From: Oligosphaera ethanolica
GTDB taxonomy: Bacteria; Verrucomicrobiota; Lentisphaeria; Oligosphaerales; Oligosphaeraceae
NCBI RefSeq assembly: GCF_030814695.1
Contig: NZ_JAUSVL010000001.1
Span: forward strand, 620,001 to 684,000
Reading direction: 5' to 3'
DNA: 64,000 bases
Shown: piece by piece, positions 18,318 through 27,010 of the stretch
Layout of the letters: each line of letters begins with the position of its first letter
How positions within the stretch are numbered: position 1 is the first letter of the stretch
Made by a program: the position numbers and the translations under genes
Notes under the pieces: model-generated
Told to the model about the DNA's origin: nothing
The model's database searches: none
What the model saw: only the letters and a program-made list of their open reading frames with translations

Positions 18318-18886
18318 GCATATCCCTGCAGCTCTACCTCCTTTTCGCCAAAATTAGCCTCTTCACCTTCGGCGGTGGCTATGCCATGATCCCGCTCTTC
18401 CAAAATGAGCTGGTAACGGTCAACGGTTTTCTTACCGACGCCGAATTCGCCAATATGGTCGCCCTCGCCCAAATGACGCCCGGGCCCGTCGGGCTCAATG
18501 CCGCCACCTACGTCGGCTTCAACCAGGCCGGCATCATCGGCGCCGCAGCCGGCACCCTCGGCCTGATGACACCGTCGTTCATCCTCGCCGTGCTCGCCGC
18601 CATCTTTGTCAAGGTCTTCAAAGACAACCCGACCATGCAAGCCGTCCTCAGCGGCGTACGCCCGGCCGTCCTTGGCCTCATCGCCGCTGCCGTGATCTTT
18701 TTCGCTGACACGTCAGTGTTCAGTGCCCCCCTACGCAATATGTGGACCGCCGGCGCGTCCTTCGGCATCTGCTGGCCGGGCCTGCTGATCTTCGCCATCA
18801 CCATCGCCATGGAGCTCAGCGGCAAAATCCACATGCTCTGGACCCTGCTCGTCGCCGGCGCCCTTGGCGCGCTGCTGCTGGCCTAA
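18314..18886 (+). CDS. Chromate transporter family protein, C-type half
   Basis: 190 residues. It carries the family signature LFTFGGGYAMIPLFQNELV near the N-terminus and MTPGPVGLNAATYVGF after the first membrane segments, with about five membrane helices in all. It overlaps the preceding half by 4 bp, and the two are presumably made and assembled together as a heterodimer equivalent to full-length ChrA. Confidence 0.88.
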   Translation: MSISLQLYLLFAKISLFTFGGGYAMIPLFQNELVTVNGFLTDAEFANMVALAQMTPGPVGLNAATYVGFNQAGIIGAAAGTLGLMTPSFILAVLAAIFVKVFKDNPTMQAVLSGVRPAVLGLIAAAVIFFADTSVFSAPLRNMWTAGASFGICWPGLLIFAITIAMELSGKIHMLWTLLVAGALGALLLA

Positions 18887-19106
18887 AGACCGCCATTCTG
18901 ACCCGCATTTGAACCTTTGCGCCAGCATGATGTCATATGCCTCAGATACTCCGCTAGGGACGCCCCCCCATTTTGTTCCAACTTGACGTATTGCCATCAT
19001 GCCAGCATTGCGCTACATTTTGCCCTTTATTATTCGCCTGTATTATCAAAGCCAGCAGTCTATACCAACCTGACGCGCAACCCGTCGCATAAGAAGGAAG
19101 CTCAAT

Positions 19107-20123
19107 ATGACCATGAAACACTTCACTTATCACCTTGGACGTCTATGCTGCGTGGCTATTCTGCTGGTCGCCAGCCAACTCACCCAGGCACAAGAGGCCG
19201 CCGACGACGACGCCGCCCTCGAAGACGACTGGAAGGCTGAGCGCACCCAGATCGAAAAGGAAATCGAACAGGAAGTCCAAGCCGAACTGGACCGGCTGGT
19301 GACCCACGAAGGAATCGTCAAAATCCTCGCCCAACAATGGAAAATCACCCCGCCTTGGTCATGGCCAGTTCCTGAAAAGTACAAGCCCAGCAAAGCCGTT
19401 GAGGAAGCCCTTGACGAAATCCTCAAAAAAGAAGCCGATAAACGTTTCCCCGCCAAGGAGCGCGAAAAATTCACCGTTGAGGCCAAGGAAAAGTACCCGC
19501 TCCACCAAGTAGGCGACTCCGTGTCTTTCACCCTCCGCGGTGGCTACGGCGCCAATGTGGAAGTCTCCGGCACTTTCAAGAACCTCTCACCCGAACGCAT
19601 CCGTGTCGGCAACCGCTGGATCAACCACCGCGATCTGGACGAAGATACCTCAGCCCGCTTCTATGCCGACGAAAATGCCCGGCGAATTGACGAATACGTC
19701 ATCCGCGAAAACAGCAAATACGACGCCCGCATTGCCAACTACATCTTTGACGAAAAACAAATGCGGCTGCCCGGCGAACTCCTCAAAGCACACTACGTGC
19801 CCGATCTGCGCAAAAAAAATGCCTCGGTGAAAAATCCCAATCTCGACACCTGGATTACCCGCAAGGAAGCCGTAGAAATCCTCTATGAGCTGCAGCGCAA
19901 AATTGAAGGCGAAAAATTGCGCAAGTCCATCACTGAAAAGAAATTCAAAGCCATGGAGTACGAATGGGTCGCCGATAGAAAAGAGTGGATGCCCATCTAC
20001 ATCATTGAAGAAATGCGCGAAGAGGAACGCCGCAAACAGGAAGCCGCCCAACGCGGCGCTGGCGGCATGCCCATGGATGGCGGCATGCCCCCGGATGGCA
20101 TGCCCCCCCCGCCGCCCATGTAA
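19107..20123 (+). CDS. Secreted highly charged protein, unknown family
   Basis: 338 residues. AAGGAAG precedes the start; the signal peptide is about 28 residues (HLGRLCCVAILLVASQLTQA, cut near AQ-EAADDD). The mature part is rich in Glu and Lys with long predicted helices (EKEIEQEVQAELDRLVTHEG; EEMREEERRKQEAAQ), a short beta segment near residues 135-165 (SVSFTLRGGYGANVEVSGTF), and a Met/Pro/Gly tail (GGMPMDGGMPPDGMPPPPPM). I do not recognise it. It is followed 71 bp later by a LOG-family gene on the same strand, but no functional link is evident. Confidence 0.75.
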   Translation: MTMKHFTYHLGRLCCVAILLVASQLTQAQEAADDDAALEDDWKAERTQIEKEIEQEVQAELDRLVTHEGIVKILAQQWKITPPWSWPVPEKYKPSKAVEEALDEILKKEADKRFPAKEREKFTVEAKEKYPLHQVGDSVSFTLRGGYGANVEVSGTFKNLSPERIRVGNRWINHRDLDEDTSARFYADENARRIDEYVIRENSKYDARIANYIFDEKQMRLPGELLKAHYVPDLRKKNASVKNPNLDTWITRKEAVEILYELQRKIEGEKLRKSITEKKFKAMEYEWVADRKEWMPIYIIEEMREEERRKQEAAQRGAGGMPMDGGMPPDGMPPPPPM

Positions 20124-20194
20124 ATGAAACGCCCACCGCGCCGGCACAACGCCGGCGCCCTTGACGTTAACGATAGCACCAGGACAGCAACACC

Positions 20195-21019
20195 ATGCAT
20201 GACTCTGACAGCAACGCCCCAGCCATACCTTTGAAAGCATACGAAGATCTGGATTTCCTAAAAAAAGATGTCTGTCGCGGCGTACGCCTGCAGCTGGAAT
20301 TCCTCAAACCCGATTACATGCTCGACCTGCATCAGGTCGAATCCACCATTGTCATCTTCGGTAGCGCCCGCACCCTCCCGCCGGATGTCGCCAAAAAACA
20401 CCTTCAGGACGCGCAGGATGAGTTGACCCGCAAACCCGGCGAAGCCAGCGCCCAAACGGCCGTCAAACGCGCCGAACGCATGCTCAGGGAAAGTCATTTC
20501 TACCAGGTCGCTCGCGATTTTGCCGCGTTGATCACCCGCGAATGCCAGAGCCGCGATTGCGAATCGCGCAAACTCGTCGTCATCACCGGCGGCGGCGGCG
20601 GCATCATGGAAGCGGGCAACCGCGGCGCGGCAGATATGGGCGGCATTTCCGCCGCCGTCAATATCACCCTGCCTTTCGAGCAGCACCCCAATCCCTACAT
20701 CACCCCCGAACTGAGTTTTCTGCTCCACTATTTCAGCATCCGCAAGATGCATTTCCTCAAACGGGCAAAGGTGCTCAGCTGCTTTCCCGGCGGCTTCGGC
20801 ACCATGGACGAGCTCTTCGAAGCCCTCACCCTCGTGCAGACCCACAAAATACCCCCAATGCCCATCCTGCTCTTCGGAAAAGAATTCTGGGAAGAGCTCA
20901 TCCACTGGGACACCTTCGTCGAACGGGGATTGATCTGCCCCGACGACCTCAAGCTCTTCCGATACTGCGAAACCGCCCAGGAAGGCTGGGAGGCCATCAA
21001 GGACTTCTATAGCCTCTGA
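20195..21019 (+). CDS. LOG-family (lysine-decarboxylase-like Rossmann) nucleotide phosphoribohydrolase
   Basis: 274 residues. It carries both family motifs: the glycine loop GGGGGIMEAGNRGA near residue 131 and PGGFGTMDELFEA near residue 198. LOG proteins hydrolyse nucleoside 5'-monophosphates to base and ribose 5-phosphate. Many were first annotated as lysine decarboxylase from the PGGxGTxxE motif, but decarboxylase activity is not expected. The N-terminal extension of about 80 residues makes it longer than minimal LOG proteins (about 190). AGGA lies 8 bp before the ATG. Confidence 0.85.
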   Translation: MHDSDSNAPAIPLKAYEDLDFLKKDVCRGVRLQLEFLKPDYMLDLHQVESTIVIFGSARTLPPDVAKKHLQDAQDELTRKPGEASAQTAVKRAERMLRESHFYQVARDFAALITRECQSRDCESRKLVVITGGGGGIMEAGNRGAADMGGISAAVNITLPFEQHPNPYITPELSFLLHYFSIRKMHFLKRAKVLSCFPGGFGTMDELFEALTLVQTHKIPPMPILLFGKEFWEELIHWDTFVERGLICPDDLKLFRYCETAQEGWEAIKDFYSL

Positions 21020-21434
21020 TCAGCAGAAGCGCGCACTCGGGCTGACGCCATCGTCCCCCCCCCACGGGACGGTGTTGTGTCGTAATCGGCCAGTAACTAC
21101 CCCGGTGGGGAAAACACCGGGGACAATTTGCAGGAAACCCACGGCCAGTCGCCGCCCAGCCATTACACATGGGTGGCTAACCAGGCAGCGGATTTCATAG
21201 GAGCAATGCTCTTCACATAGCATGCGGCAATCGCCGGCGATGAGTTGATTGGTAACCATGCACAAGATCATTCGCCGAGGTTTTGAGCGCCGAAGGTGCG
21301 CCCTAAGATAGCCCACGGCGCGCGTCGCCCTGGGTAAGGTGCCCCAACCCAAAAGAGCCCTGAAGGGGCGGCCTAAAAGACCTGCGACGAAGGGTCACAG
21401 CGCAAAATTGCCGCAGCAATCAATGAGTTCCATT

Positions 21435-21479
21435 GCCTCTTTGGCTCCAGTCAGCTTCGCCGACTGAAGCCAAAGAGGC
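21435..21479 (-). repeat. Family A 18-bp covarying hairpin, copy 2
   Basis: Arms 21435-21452 and 21462-21479 around a 9-nt loop. Same structure as 837-881, 29561-29605, 42598-42642 and 52712-52756. Confidence 0.85.
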
Positions 21480-21644
21480 TGAGGAACGCGGACCAATATG
21501 GCGCGCTACCCAGGGCGGCGCACGCTTTCAGCGTGCCTGGAGTTTGGCATTTTGCGGCGCGGGAAAACCGTTCCGGCTCTGGTCGGTTTTGAGCCGGAAC
21601 GAAGAAAAACTGGCTTGGCTTTGCTGCGCCGTAGGCGCACTACT

Positions 21645-21990
21645 ATGCTTAACCCCAGGCTTCAGCCTGGGGTGGACAACCACCAAAAGACGGTGCCTCG
21701 TAGAGGCACTACAGTTTTGGCGTCCACGTTGCCTATCGCTGCAGTTTTCGTTCATGGGGTGAGAGAGAACATGGCTGATAGTAAGCCGTTTTTTCGATGT
21801 TCCAAGATGGGGCTCTGACTATACTGCCAGTTGGTACTGCTGGCGCAGTCGATTGATCAAAAAGAACATTTTTCAGAGTCCTTGGCGAAAGTTAGGCAAA
21901 GTAGTGCCTCTACGAGGCACGGATTCCGGGAGTGAGCCATTTCCCCAGGCTAAAGCCTGGGGTTAAGCATGGTTAAGCGCCTACGGCGCA
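21645..21990. repeat. Family D palindromes (CCCCAGGC/GCCTGGGG and GTGCCTC/GAGGCAC)
   Basis: Hairpins of the type CCCCAGGC-TTC-AGCCTGGGG and GTGCCTC-GTA-GAGGCAC occur twice here, in opposite orientation, each next to GTTAAGC and CTACGGCGCA. A third set is at 61585-61665. No gene is visible. Confidence 0.75.
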
Positions 21991-22197
21991 AGGTCGAGTT
22001 TTGCCAAACTCCAGGCACGCTTTCAGCGTGCTTGCCCTGGGCTGGTATGTTTCGCGCTTTCAGCGCTTCTGCCGCTTCGCGGCGATGTACATGCTGGCCG
22101 GTGGCAAGGCATTTCATCATAGAGCGTTTGCGTTGAAAAGTGTAAACGTAATTAGTGAACGGCTACTAACCGATTACGTTGTGTCACCTTCCGGTCC

Positions 22198-23142
22198 CTA
22201 GCGATGCCATTCCCCCCCCTGCGGCGCAGCCGCCAGCAACACGGCTAGCGCTTGCAGCGCCCAGGCGCTGTCAACAATGCGCGCGGCTGGACTGTCACCG
22301 ACGCGCCCCCAGCCGCCATCGCCACGCTGCATTTCCAGCAATACCGTCATCAATTGCGTACGCCAGGCAGCGGTGTCATCTCCGCTAGAACCTTGTGCAT
22401 AGAGCACCCGCGCCAGCCAGTACAGCTCAGCGAGAAGCGCTCCGTTGCCATCGCCAGATACCCCTTCCAGGCGCCGCCGGGCCGCGGCGCCAACGGTGAC
22501 ATCGCCAGTAGCCATCCGCGCGGCGAGGCGCACGCCCGCCGGCACCGCATCATCACCATTGGCGATGATGTTCGCCAGCAGTTGATTCGACAAATGAACG
22601 GACTCAGATCCCGCCTTGGCGCCTACTAACACCGCGTTCCCCGCATTGGTTTGCTGCATGAGCAGCAGTGCGTCAAGAACGATCATGGCGTCTGCCGCCG
22701 GTACCTTGCCCGCCGCAACGATATCCCGTAATCGCCCCACACTCTCCGGCGGCACAAGGGCGCCTTCCCGCAGGAACAGCCGCAGCGCCATGGCCACGGC
22801 ACCAACCGCCACCTGTTGTTCGTTTTCACTCGCAGACGGCGACAGCGGTGTCGCCGCTCGCAGCAGCCTCTCCTGCACAAAAGCCAGCGCCCGCTGACGC
22901 GCCGCTTGTGCGTCTAGGAACTCGCCAGCGGCAGCGGTCAGCGCCAGTGCGGCATGAGCAGTGAGCCCGGGATCCTGTTGCCAGCTGCCTTCGGCATCCT
23001 GCCAGGTGATGAGTCGCGCAACACCACGCTGGCAAGCCATGCGGCCCTCAAGGTGCAGGGACGCGCCAAGTTCATCGGCGTTCACCACACAGGCGATCAG
23101 CAACAAGACTATGACCAGCAGGCATCTACGGGTATACGACAT
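22198..23142 (-). CDS. Secreted alpha-toroid (prenyltransferase/squalene-cyclase-like) repeat protein
   Basis: About 314 residues from ATG 23142, which has AGGAAA upstream; the longer frame to 23169 lacks a site. A signal peptide (LLVIVLLLIACVVNADE) is followed by alternating helices with two QW-type motifs, WQDAEGSWQQDP near the start and QRGDGGWGRVGDSPAARI near the end. These mark the alpha/alpha toroid fold of squalene cyclases and prenyltransferases. The catalytic DxDD motif is not evident, so it is probably a non-catalytic or unknown-function toroid. It lies 36 bp after the GH10-like gene and is probably co-transcribed. Confidence 0.7.
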   Translation of the reverse strand: MSYTRRCLLVIVLLLIACVVNADELGASLHLEGRMACQRGVARLITWQDAEGSWQQDPGLTAHAALALTAAAGEFLDAQAARQRALAFVQERLLRAATPLSPSASENEQQVAVGAVAMALRLFLREGALVPPESVGRLRDIVAAGKVPAADAMIVLDALLLMQQTNAGNAVLVGAKAGSESVHLSNQLLANIIANGDDAVPAGVRLAARMATGDVTVGAAARRRLEGVSGDGNGALLAELYWLARVLYAQGSSGDDTAAWRTQLMTVLLEMQRGDGGWGRVGDSPAARIVDSAWALQALAVLLAAAPQGGEWHR

Positions 23143-23178
23143 CGCCACCGTTGTTTCCTGTTGTTCCATGCAACGCCG

Positions 23179-26115
23179 TCATTTGTCCCTCGGCATGGGC
23201 GCGCGTTCGCCCAGCCAACGCAGGGTGCTCAGCAACAACGTCCGTTCCGCAGCGGACAGCTCGCAGTCCTTGTCCTTCGGACCAATGGCCAATCCCAGTC
23301 CGCAAGCCGCATAGCGGCCCTTGCCGACCTGCCCGACGACCATCACAGCCTCACCGCCAGGCGCTTCGGCGATCACCCGCCCCATGGCACCGGGCGTCAT
23401 GACGATGCGGTCGCCAAAAGTGGACTTGAATGTTTCCGGCCCAAGCCCGACCGTTGCCGGGTGACGACCTTTGAGGCGCCACTCGGCCCCAGGTAGCGCA
23501 GGCTCCAGAGCAGCCGCCACCAGCTCGGGAAAGGCATTGGGGTAGCCACGAATGCCCACCAACGCGTGTGTCACCAGCAGCCGCCCGCCGCCCGACACAT
23601 AGTCACGCAGCAACAGCTTGTACTCCTCGCCTCGGAACTGTTCGCCCTTTGACCGCGGTTGCGGCAAGATCACCACCTGGCATGCCTGCAGCGACGCGGC
23701 CTTGAGGTTGTAGAGCGGCGCGGCGTCAAAGCCACCCTCGGCGTTCAACGCCGCCAGGATGATCGCAGCGCCATAGGCATCGTGATGCCAAACGCCCACC
23801 CGCAGGCCGCCCTCGCCCCGGAATACGGGCGGGCCTTCCTGCAGACGCCGCTCGGCTAACTCATCAGCACTCAGCACAGCCAGTGCCGGCGACCGCGCAA
23901 ACAAACCCCATTGCTTGTCGCTCAGCTCCACTTGAAAAGCGCCCGCGCGCGCCGGTGTGAAAGAACAGTGCAGCTCGCGACCACGCATACGCACCGTCAC
24001 CGGTTCCTCGCTGTGCTCCCCGTCGTTCGCCAAGGCCACCGTCACGCCATGGGCAAGCCCGACCCCGGCAGCCGGGGCAACCCGCCACTCGACGCGCTCC
24101 CCGACCTCGACGTAGTCGCGCTCCGCACCAGCGGCAACACCGACGCGAGTAAACCGTATGGCCGGCCAGCGATGCGGCAACAATTTGCCAGTAGCCTGCG
24201 AGGTCGGGCCACTGCCCAGGTCCGGCAGAAAATTCTCTGCGAAGCCCCTGCTGTGCTGGAAACAGATGACACCGGCGGCGCCTAGACGACGCGACAGCTG
24301 TATCTGCTCGGTCGTCAGCGCCGCATCTTCATGCAAGAAGGAGCCCAGGCCGGCATAGAGCGGCATGCGCTGACCAACACTGGCCAACTGCCGGCGCAGA
24401 TCACGCTCCAGAGCCGTATTACTCACGGTGTAATTCATGGGGCAGATGAAGTCCAGCCAGCCTTTGGCGACCCACTCGTCGCTCTGCTGGGCAATGCTGT
24501 GTGGTGCGCTGTCCCAGTTCGGAAACACCGCCGCCGATACCATGACGTCCGGGCGAATCTTCTTCGCCTCGCGATACACGGTTTCCACCAGCCGGCTGAT
24601 GTTGTTGCTCCGCCAGGTGTTGTATTCCCGCCGCAACGCACCCCCGCTCATGCAGTCCTTGGGCCACTCGGGCACCACGCGACCCAGCACGGCCTCGAAA
24701 GCCTCGCGCGCACTCGGGCTGAAATCGGCATCGGCGCCCGGGTAGCGGATGTAGTCGAAATGAATGCCATCAACCGGGTACTTGCGGGCCACTTCCAGCA
24801 TGGCAGCCACTTCGAGGTCGAAATTTTCCTGGATATGCGGTGCCAGATAACGCGTTTCCTTGCCGTCGTTGGTCATCTGCGTACGTCCGGCGGCGACCAT
24901 TTGCTGGCGCAATTCCTCCGGCGTATGCCCGCCCATGTTCCAGTTGACCTTCCACACGTGCATTTCCAGGCCGTACTTCCGGCAGGCGTCCAGGCACAGC
25001 TGGATCTGGTCGCCAGCAGTGGCGACCTGCGGATGCACGGGCAACACCTCACTGGGATAATCCGCCACGTAGCCCCAAAGCATGTTCGGAAAAATGGCGT
25101 TGAAGCCCTGGTCGGCGAGGACTTTCACCGTTTTGTCCCAACCCCAGTCGGCGATGCCGTAGGCCGAGTGAATCCACACGCCACGTAGCTCCCCAGAGCG
25201 CGATGGACTGCTCACCACGTAGGCACGCCGCGTCAAAGCCAACGCCTCCTCGGCCTTGGCCAAAGCATCGCCATAGCGCCGCTGACTGCGGAAGTTTTGC
25301 GCGCCGTCCAGGCAGCTGCGAGCCTGCACCAGCAGGCGGTTGCCCTCCTCGTGATTCAGCTGCCGCAGCCGCGCCTGCAGATCGTCCATGCCGTTCAGGC
25401 CGCCGACTTTGCCCAGCTTGTCTAACCGTGCCTGCACGGCTTGCTCCCACAGGCCCGGAATAAAATGGCCGGCTAGTGCCATCAGAAAACGCCGCGAAGC
25501 GCCGGCGTCCTCCGTAAGCAACACATGCGCGAAGTACAACCCACTGCCGCTCAGCACCACCGCCGCCCGCTTCATGTCTTGGCCATCGGCAGAGATAAAA
25601 TGGCCGATGACTTTTGCAGCGCTGCCAGCTTTGAGCATTGGCTCCATGATATTCCACGACGGATGCGGCAGGACTTCCGGCGCAAAAGCCAGTGCGCCCA
25701 CCGTAAAACGGATGCTGGCGGCCCCCTTCATATTGTCACCGCCACAATAGGTCACTCGGTCTATACCAAGCAGCGACAGCAGCGCCGGATCCGAATGATA
25801 AAACACCGCCAGCTTGCCCCCCTGCGCCACAAAGGCTGTCAAGGCCGCCAGAGATCCCGCCGGCAACGGCGCGTTATAGGGCAACACGACCAACTTGGCG
25901 CCCCCCAAGGCCTCGACCGTCACCGCGTCGTCTTGAAGTATCTTGAATTTAACCCCCAGTGCCTCGTAATTGCGGCGGAAGACAGCAAAATAACGGTCCC
26001 GTTCAAACTGGCTGGTCGATCCCCGAGCCATGCCTTGGAGCAACACCAAATCCTGGGCCATGCCCACCCACGCCAACATCAACGCCAGCACGAAAATCAC
26101 CTTGCGAAAGCTCAT
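23179..26115 (-). CDS. Secreted GH10-like (DUF187) glycoside hydrolase
   Basis: 978 residues with a signal peptide (MSFRKVIFVLALMLAWVGMA). Residues about 30-230 resemble a glutamine-amidotransferase-like or BPL-N-like fold (LVVLPYNAPLPAGSLAALTA). The catalytic TIM barrel of the DUF187/GHL10 family runs from about 310 to 650: GELRGVWIHSAYG, then VDGIHFDYIRYPG and WLDFICPMNYT. A beta domain and a second amidotransferase-like region near the C-terminus follow (YKLLLRDYVSGGGRLLVTHA). These families are thought to act on glycans; the substrate is unknown. First gene of a two-gene unit with 22198. Confidence 0.82.
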   Translation of the reverse strand: MSFRKVIFVLALMLAWVGMAQDLVLLQGMARGSTSQFERDRYFAVFRRNYEALGVKFKILQDDAVTVEALGGAKLVVLPYNAPLPAGSLAALTAFVAQGGKLAVFYHSDPALLSLLGIDRVTYCGGDNMKGAASIRFTVGALAFAPEVLPHPSWNIMEPMLKAGSAAKVIGHFISADGQDMKRAAVVLSGSGLYFAHVLLTEDAGASRRFLMALAGHFIPGLWEQAVQARLDKLGKVGGLNGMDDLQARLRQLNHEEGNRLLVQARSCLDGAQNFRSQRRYGDALAKAEEALALTRRAYVVSSPSRSGELRGVWIHSAYGIADWGWDKTVKVLADQGFNAIFPNMLWGYVADYPSEVLPVHPQVATAGDQIQLCLDACRKYGLEMHVWKVNWNMGGHTPEELRQQMVAAGRTQMTNDGKETRYLAPHIQENFDLEVAAMLEVARKYPVDGIHFDYIRYPGADADFSPSAREAFEAVLGRVVPEWPKDCMSGGALRREYNTWRSNNISRLVETVYREAKKIRPDVMVSAAVFPNWDSAPHSIAQQSDEWVAKGWLDFICPMNYTVSNTALERDLRRQLASVGQRMPLYAGLGSFLHEDAALTTEQIQLSRRLGAAGVICFQHSRGFAENFLPDLGSGPTSQATGKLLPHRWPAIRFTRVGVAAGAERDYVEVGERVEWRVAPAAGVGLAHGVTVALANDGEHSEEPVTVRMRGRELHCSFTPARAGAFQVELSDKQWGLFARSPALAVLSADELAERRLQEGPPVFRGEGGLRVGVWHHDAYGAAIILAALNAEGGFDAAPLYNLKAASLQACQVVILPQPRSKGEQFRGEEYKLLLRDYVSGGGRLLVTHALVGIRGYPNAFPELVAAALEPALPGAEWRLKGRHPATVGLGPETFKSTFGDRIVMTPGAMGRVIAEAPGGEAVMVVGQVGKGRYAACGLGLAIGPKDKDCELSAAERTLLLSTLRWLGERAPMPRDK

Positions 26116-26331
26116 GTTCGTTCCTTTCCCGTAACCTCATAGCACACGTTGGTCGCAGTTGTGTCGATAAACGCCGGCAGGCCCGCCGGCACGTTCTGGC
26201 GAAGGCACACCGACAATTCTGCCGGCACGACGCCGCACCGCTATCAAAATATCAAGCAACTAATAAACCGCCTACGCTGGAAAAGTCCATCTCTCAGCCT
26301 GAGAATGCAGCAATGACCGATTACGCTTCCC

Positions 26332-26787
26332 GTAATGCCTCACCCATTGATACTGGCGGTTCCAAGGAACGCCTAGAACCGTGGGGACTAATTGGCGCGG
26401 CGTACTGGGGCGAGGACTCACGGACTCATGAGGCATGATCCCATGGATTGGACCGTGGGGACGAATTGGACCGTGTGGAATGACGCCTTGGACGCCAGGG
26501 ACTGCTTGAGGACCTCTTGGGAGCGCCTACGGCACAATAACATGAATATTGAATGATGGTGGTTTTCGGCCCGAACCGGCAAAGCAAGTCGCCTGATCGG
26601 CCAAGTTCGGCCCGGAGGACCGCACCATGCGTAACCCCGGGTGAGGCGCCCGGAGGGCGCCGCAACCCGGGGTATGACAGCAACATAGAATTGCGCCCGG
26701 AGGGCGCCACATTGGCGAGGCACGCCGCGTCCCACCGCGCCAGCGAGAGGCATGTCGTGCATCCAGTATCAATGGGTGAGGCATTAC
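26332..26787. mobile_element. MITE-like element with 25-bp perfect inverted ends and 9-bp target duplication
   Basis: The left end begins GTAATGCCTCACCCATTGAT and the right end is its exact complement over 25 bp (26763-26787). Direct repeats ACGCTTCCC abut both sides (26323-26331, 26788-26796). Cargo: an inverted copy of the 311-360 sequence and a family B repeat (26606-26715). No transposase. A lone end-like motif TGACCGATTAC lies just outside (26314-26324). The remaining intergenic sequence to 27010 shows nothing recognisable. Confidence 0.8.
26606..26715. repeat. Family B palindromic repeat
   Basis: Nested hairpins: GTTCGGCCC-GGA-GGaCCG, then an outer stem CCCCGGGT/ACCCGGGG (26635-26642 and 26665-26672) around GGCGCCC-GGA-GGGCGCC, then a second GCGCCC-GGA-GGGCGC. 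Other copies are near 33098, 56449, 56716, 57043, 61738 and 61963. Confidence 0.8.
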
Positions 26788-27010
26788 ACGCTTCCCGTCT
26801 TGGCGCTCGGCGCGATCCTTGTCAAAGAACCATTCGGATTTATATTCCGAACCTTGCCTTAACGCGCTACGTTTCTGATTGAAAGTGGCCGCTATGTCAT
26901 CATGAGTCATGCAACCTAACCAGGCCAGCAAAGAACGCTGGCAGGTCGCGACCGGTTGTGCCCATTACCCGCATTTGAACCTACACTCCACATATCAGCC
27001 CAGGACCCCT

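Larger units (their letters stand above)
21082..22177. mobile_element. Non-autonomous element with GTAATCGG ends and 8-bp target duplication
   Basis: The left end (GTAATCGGCCAGTAAC at 21082) and right end (complement GTAATCGGTTAGTAGC ending at 22177) are imperfect terminal inverted repeats. The flanks are exact 8-bp direct repeats GTTGTGTC (21074-21081 and 22178-22185). Inside are a family A copy in minus orientation (to about 21545), a block of family D palindromes, and another family A fragment (22005-22085). The family D block is itself bounded by inverted copies of CTGGAGTTTGGC, so it looks like a secondary insertion. No transposase is encoded; predicted frames are repeat-derived. Confidence 0.8.

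Noticed and set aside
20195..21019. Lysine decarboxylase
   Set aside because: The PGGxGTxxE motif is the LOG-family phosphoribohydrolase signature, and the old decarboxylase label is not supported.
21020..21352. Recurrent frame MILCMVTNQLIAGDCRMLCEEH... ending in GFLQIVPGVFPTGV, also at 29782-30030 and 44990-45194
   Set aside because: It coincides with the family A repeat and its terminal end motif, and copies diverge in frame-breaking ways. It is repeat DNA, not a conserved gene.
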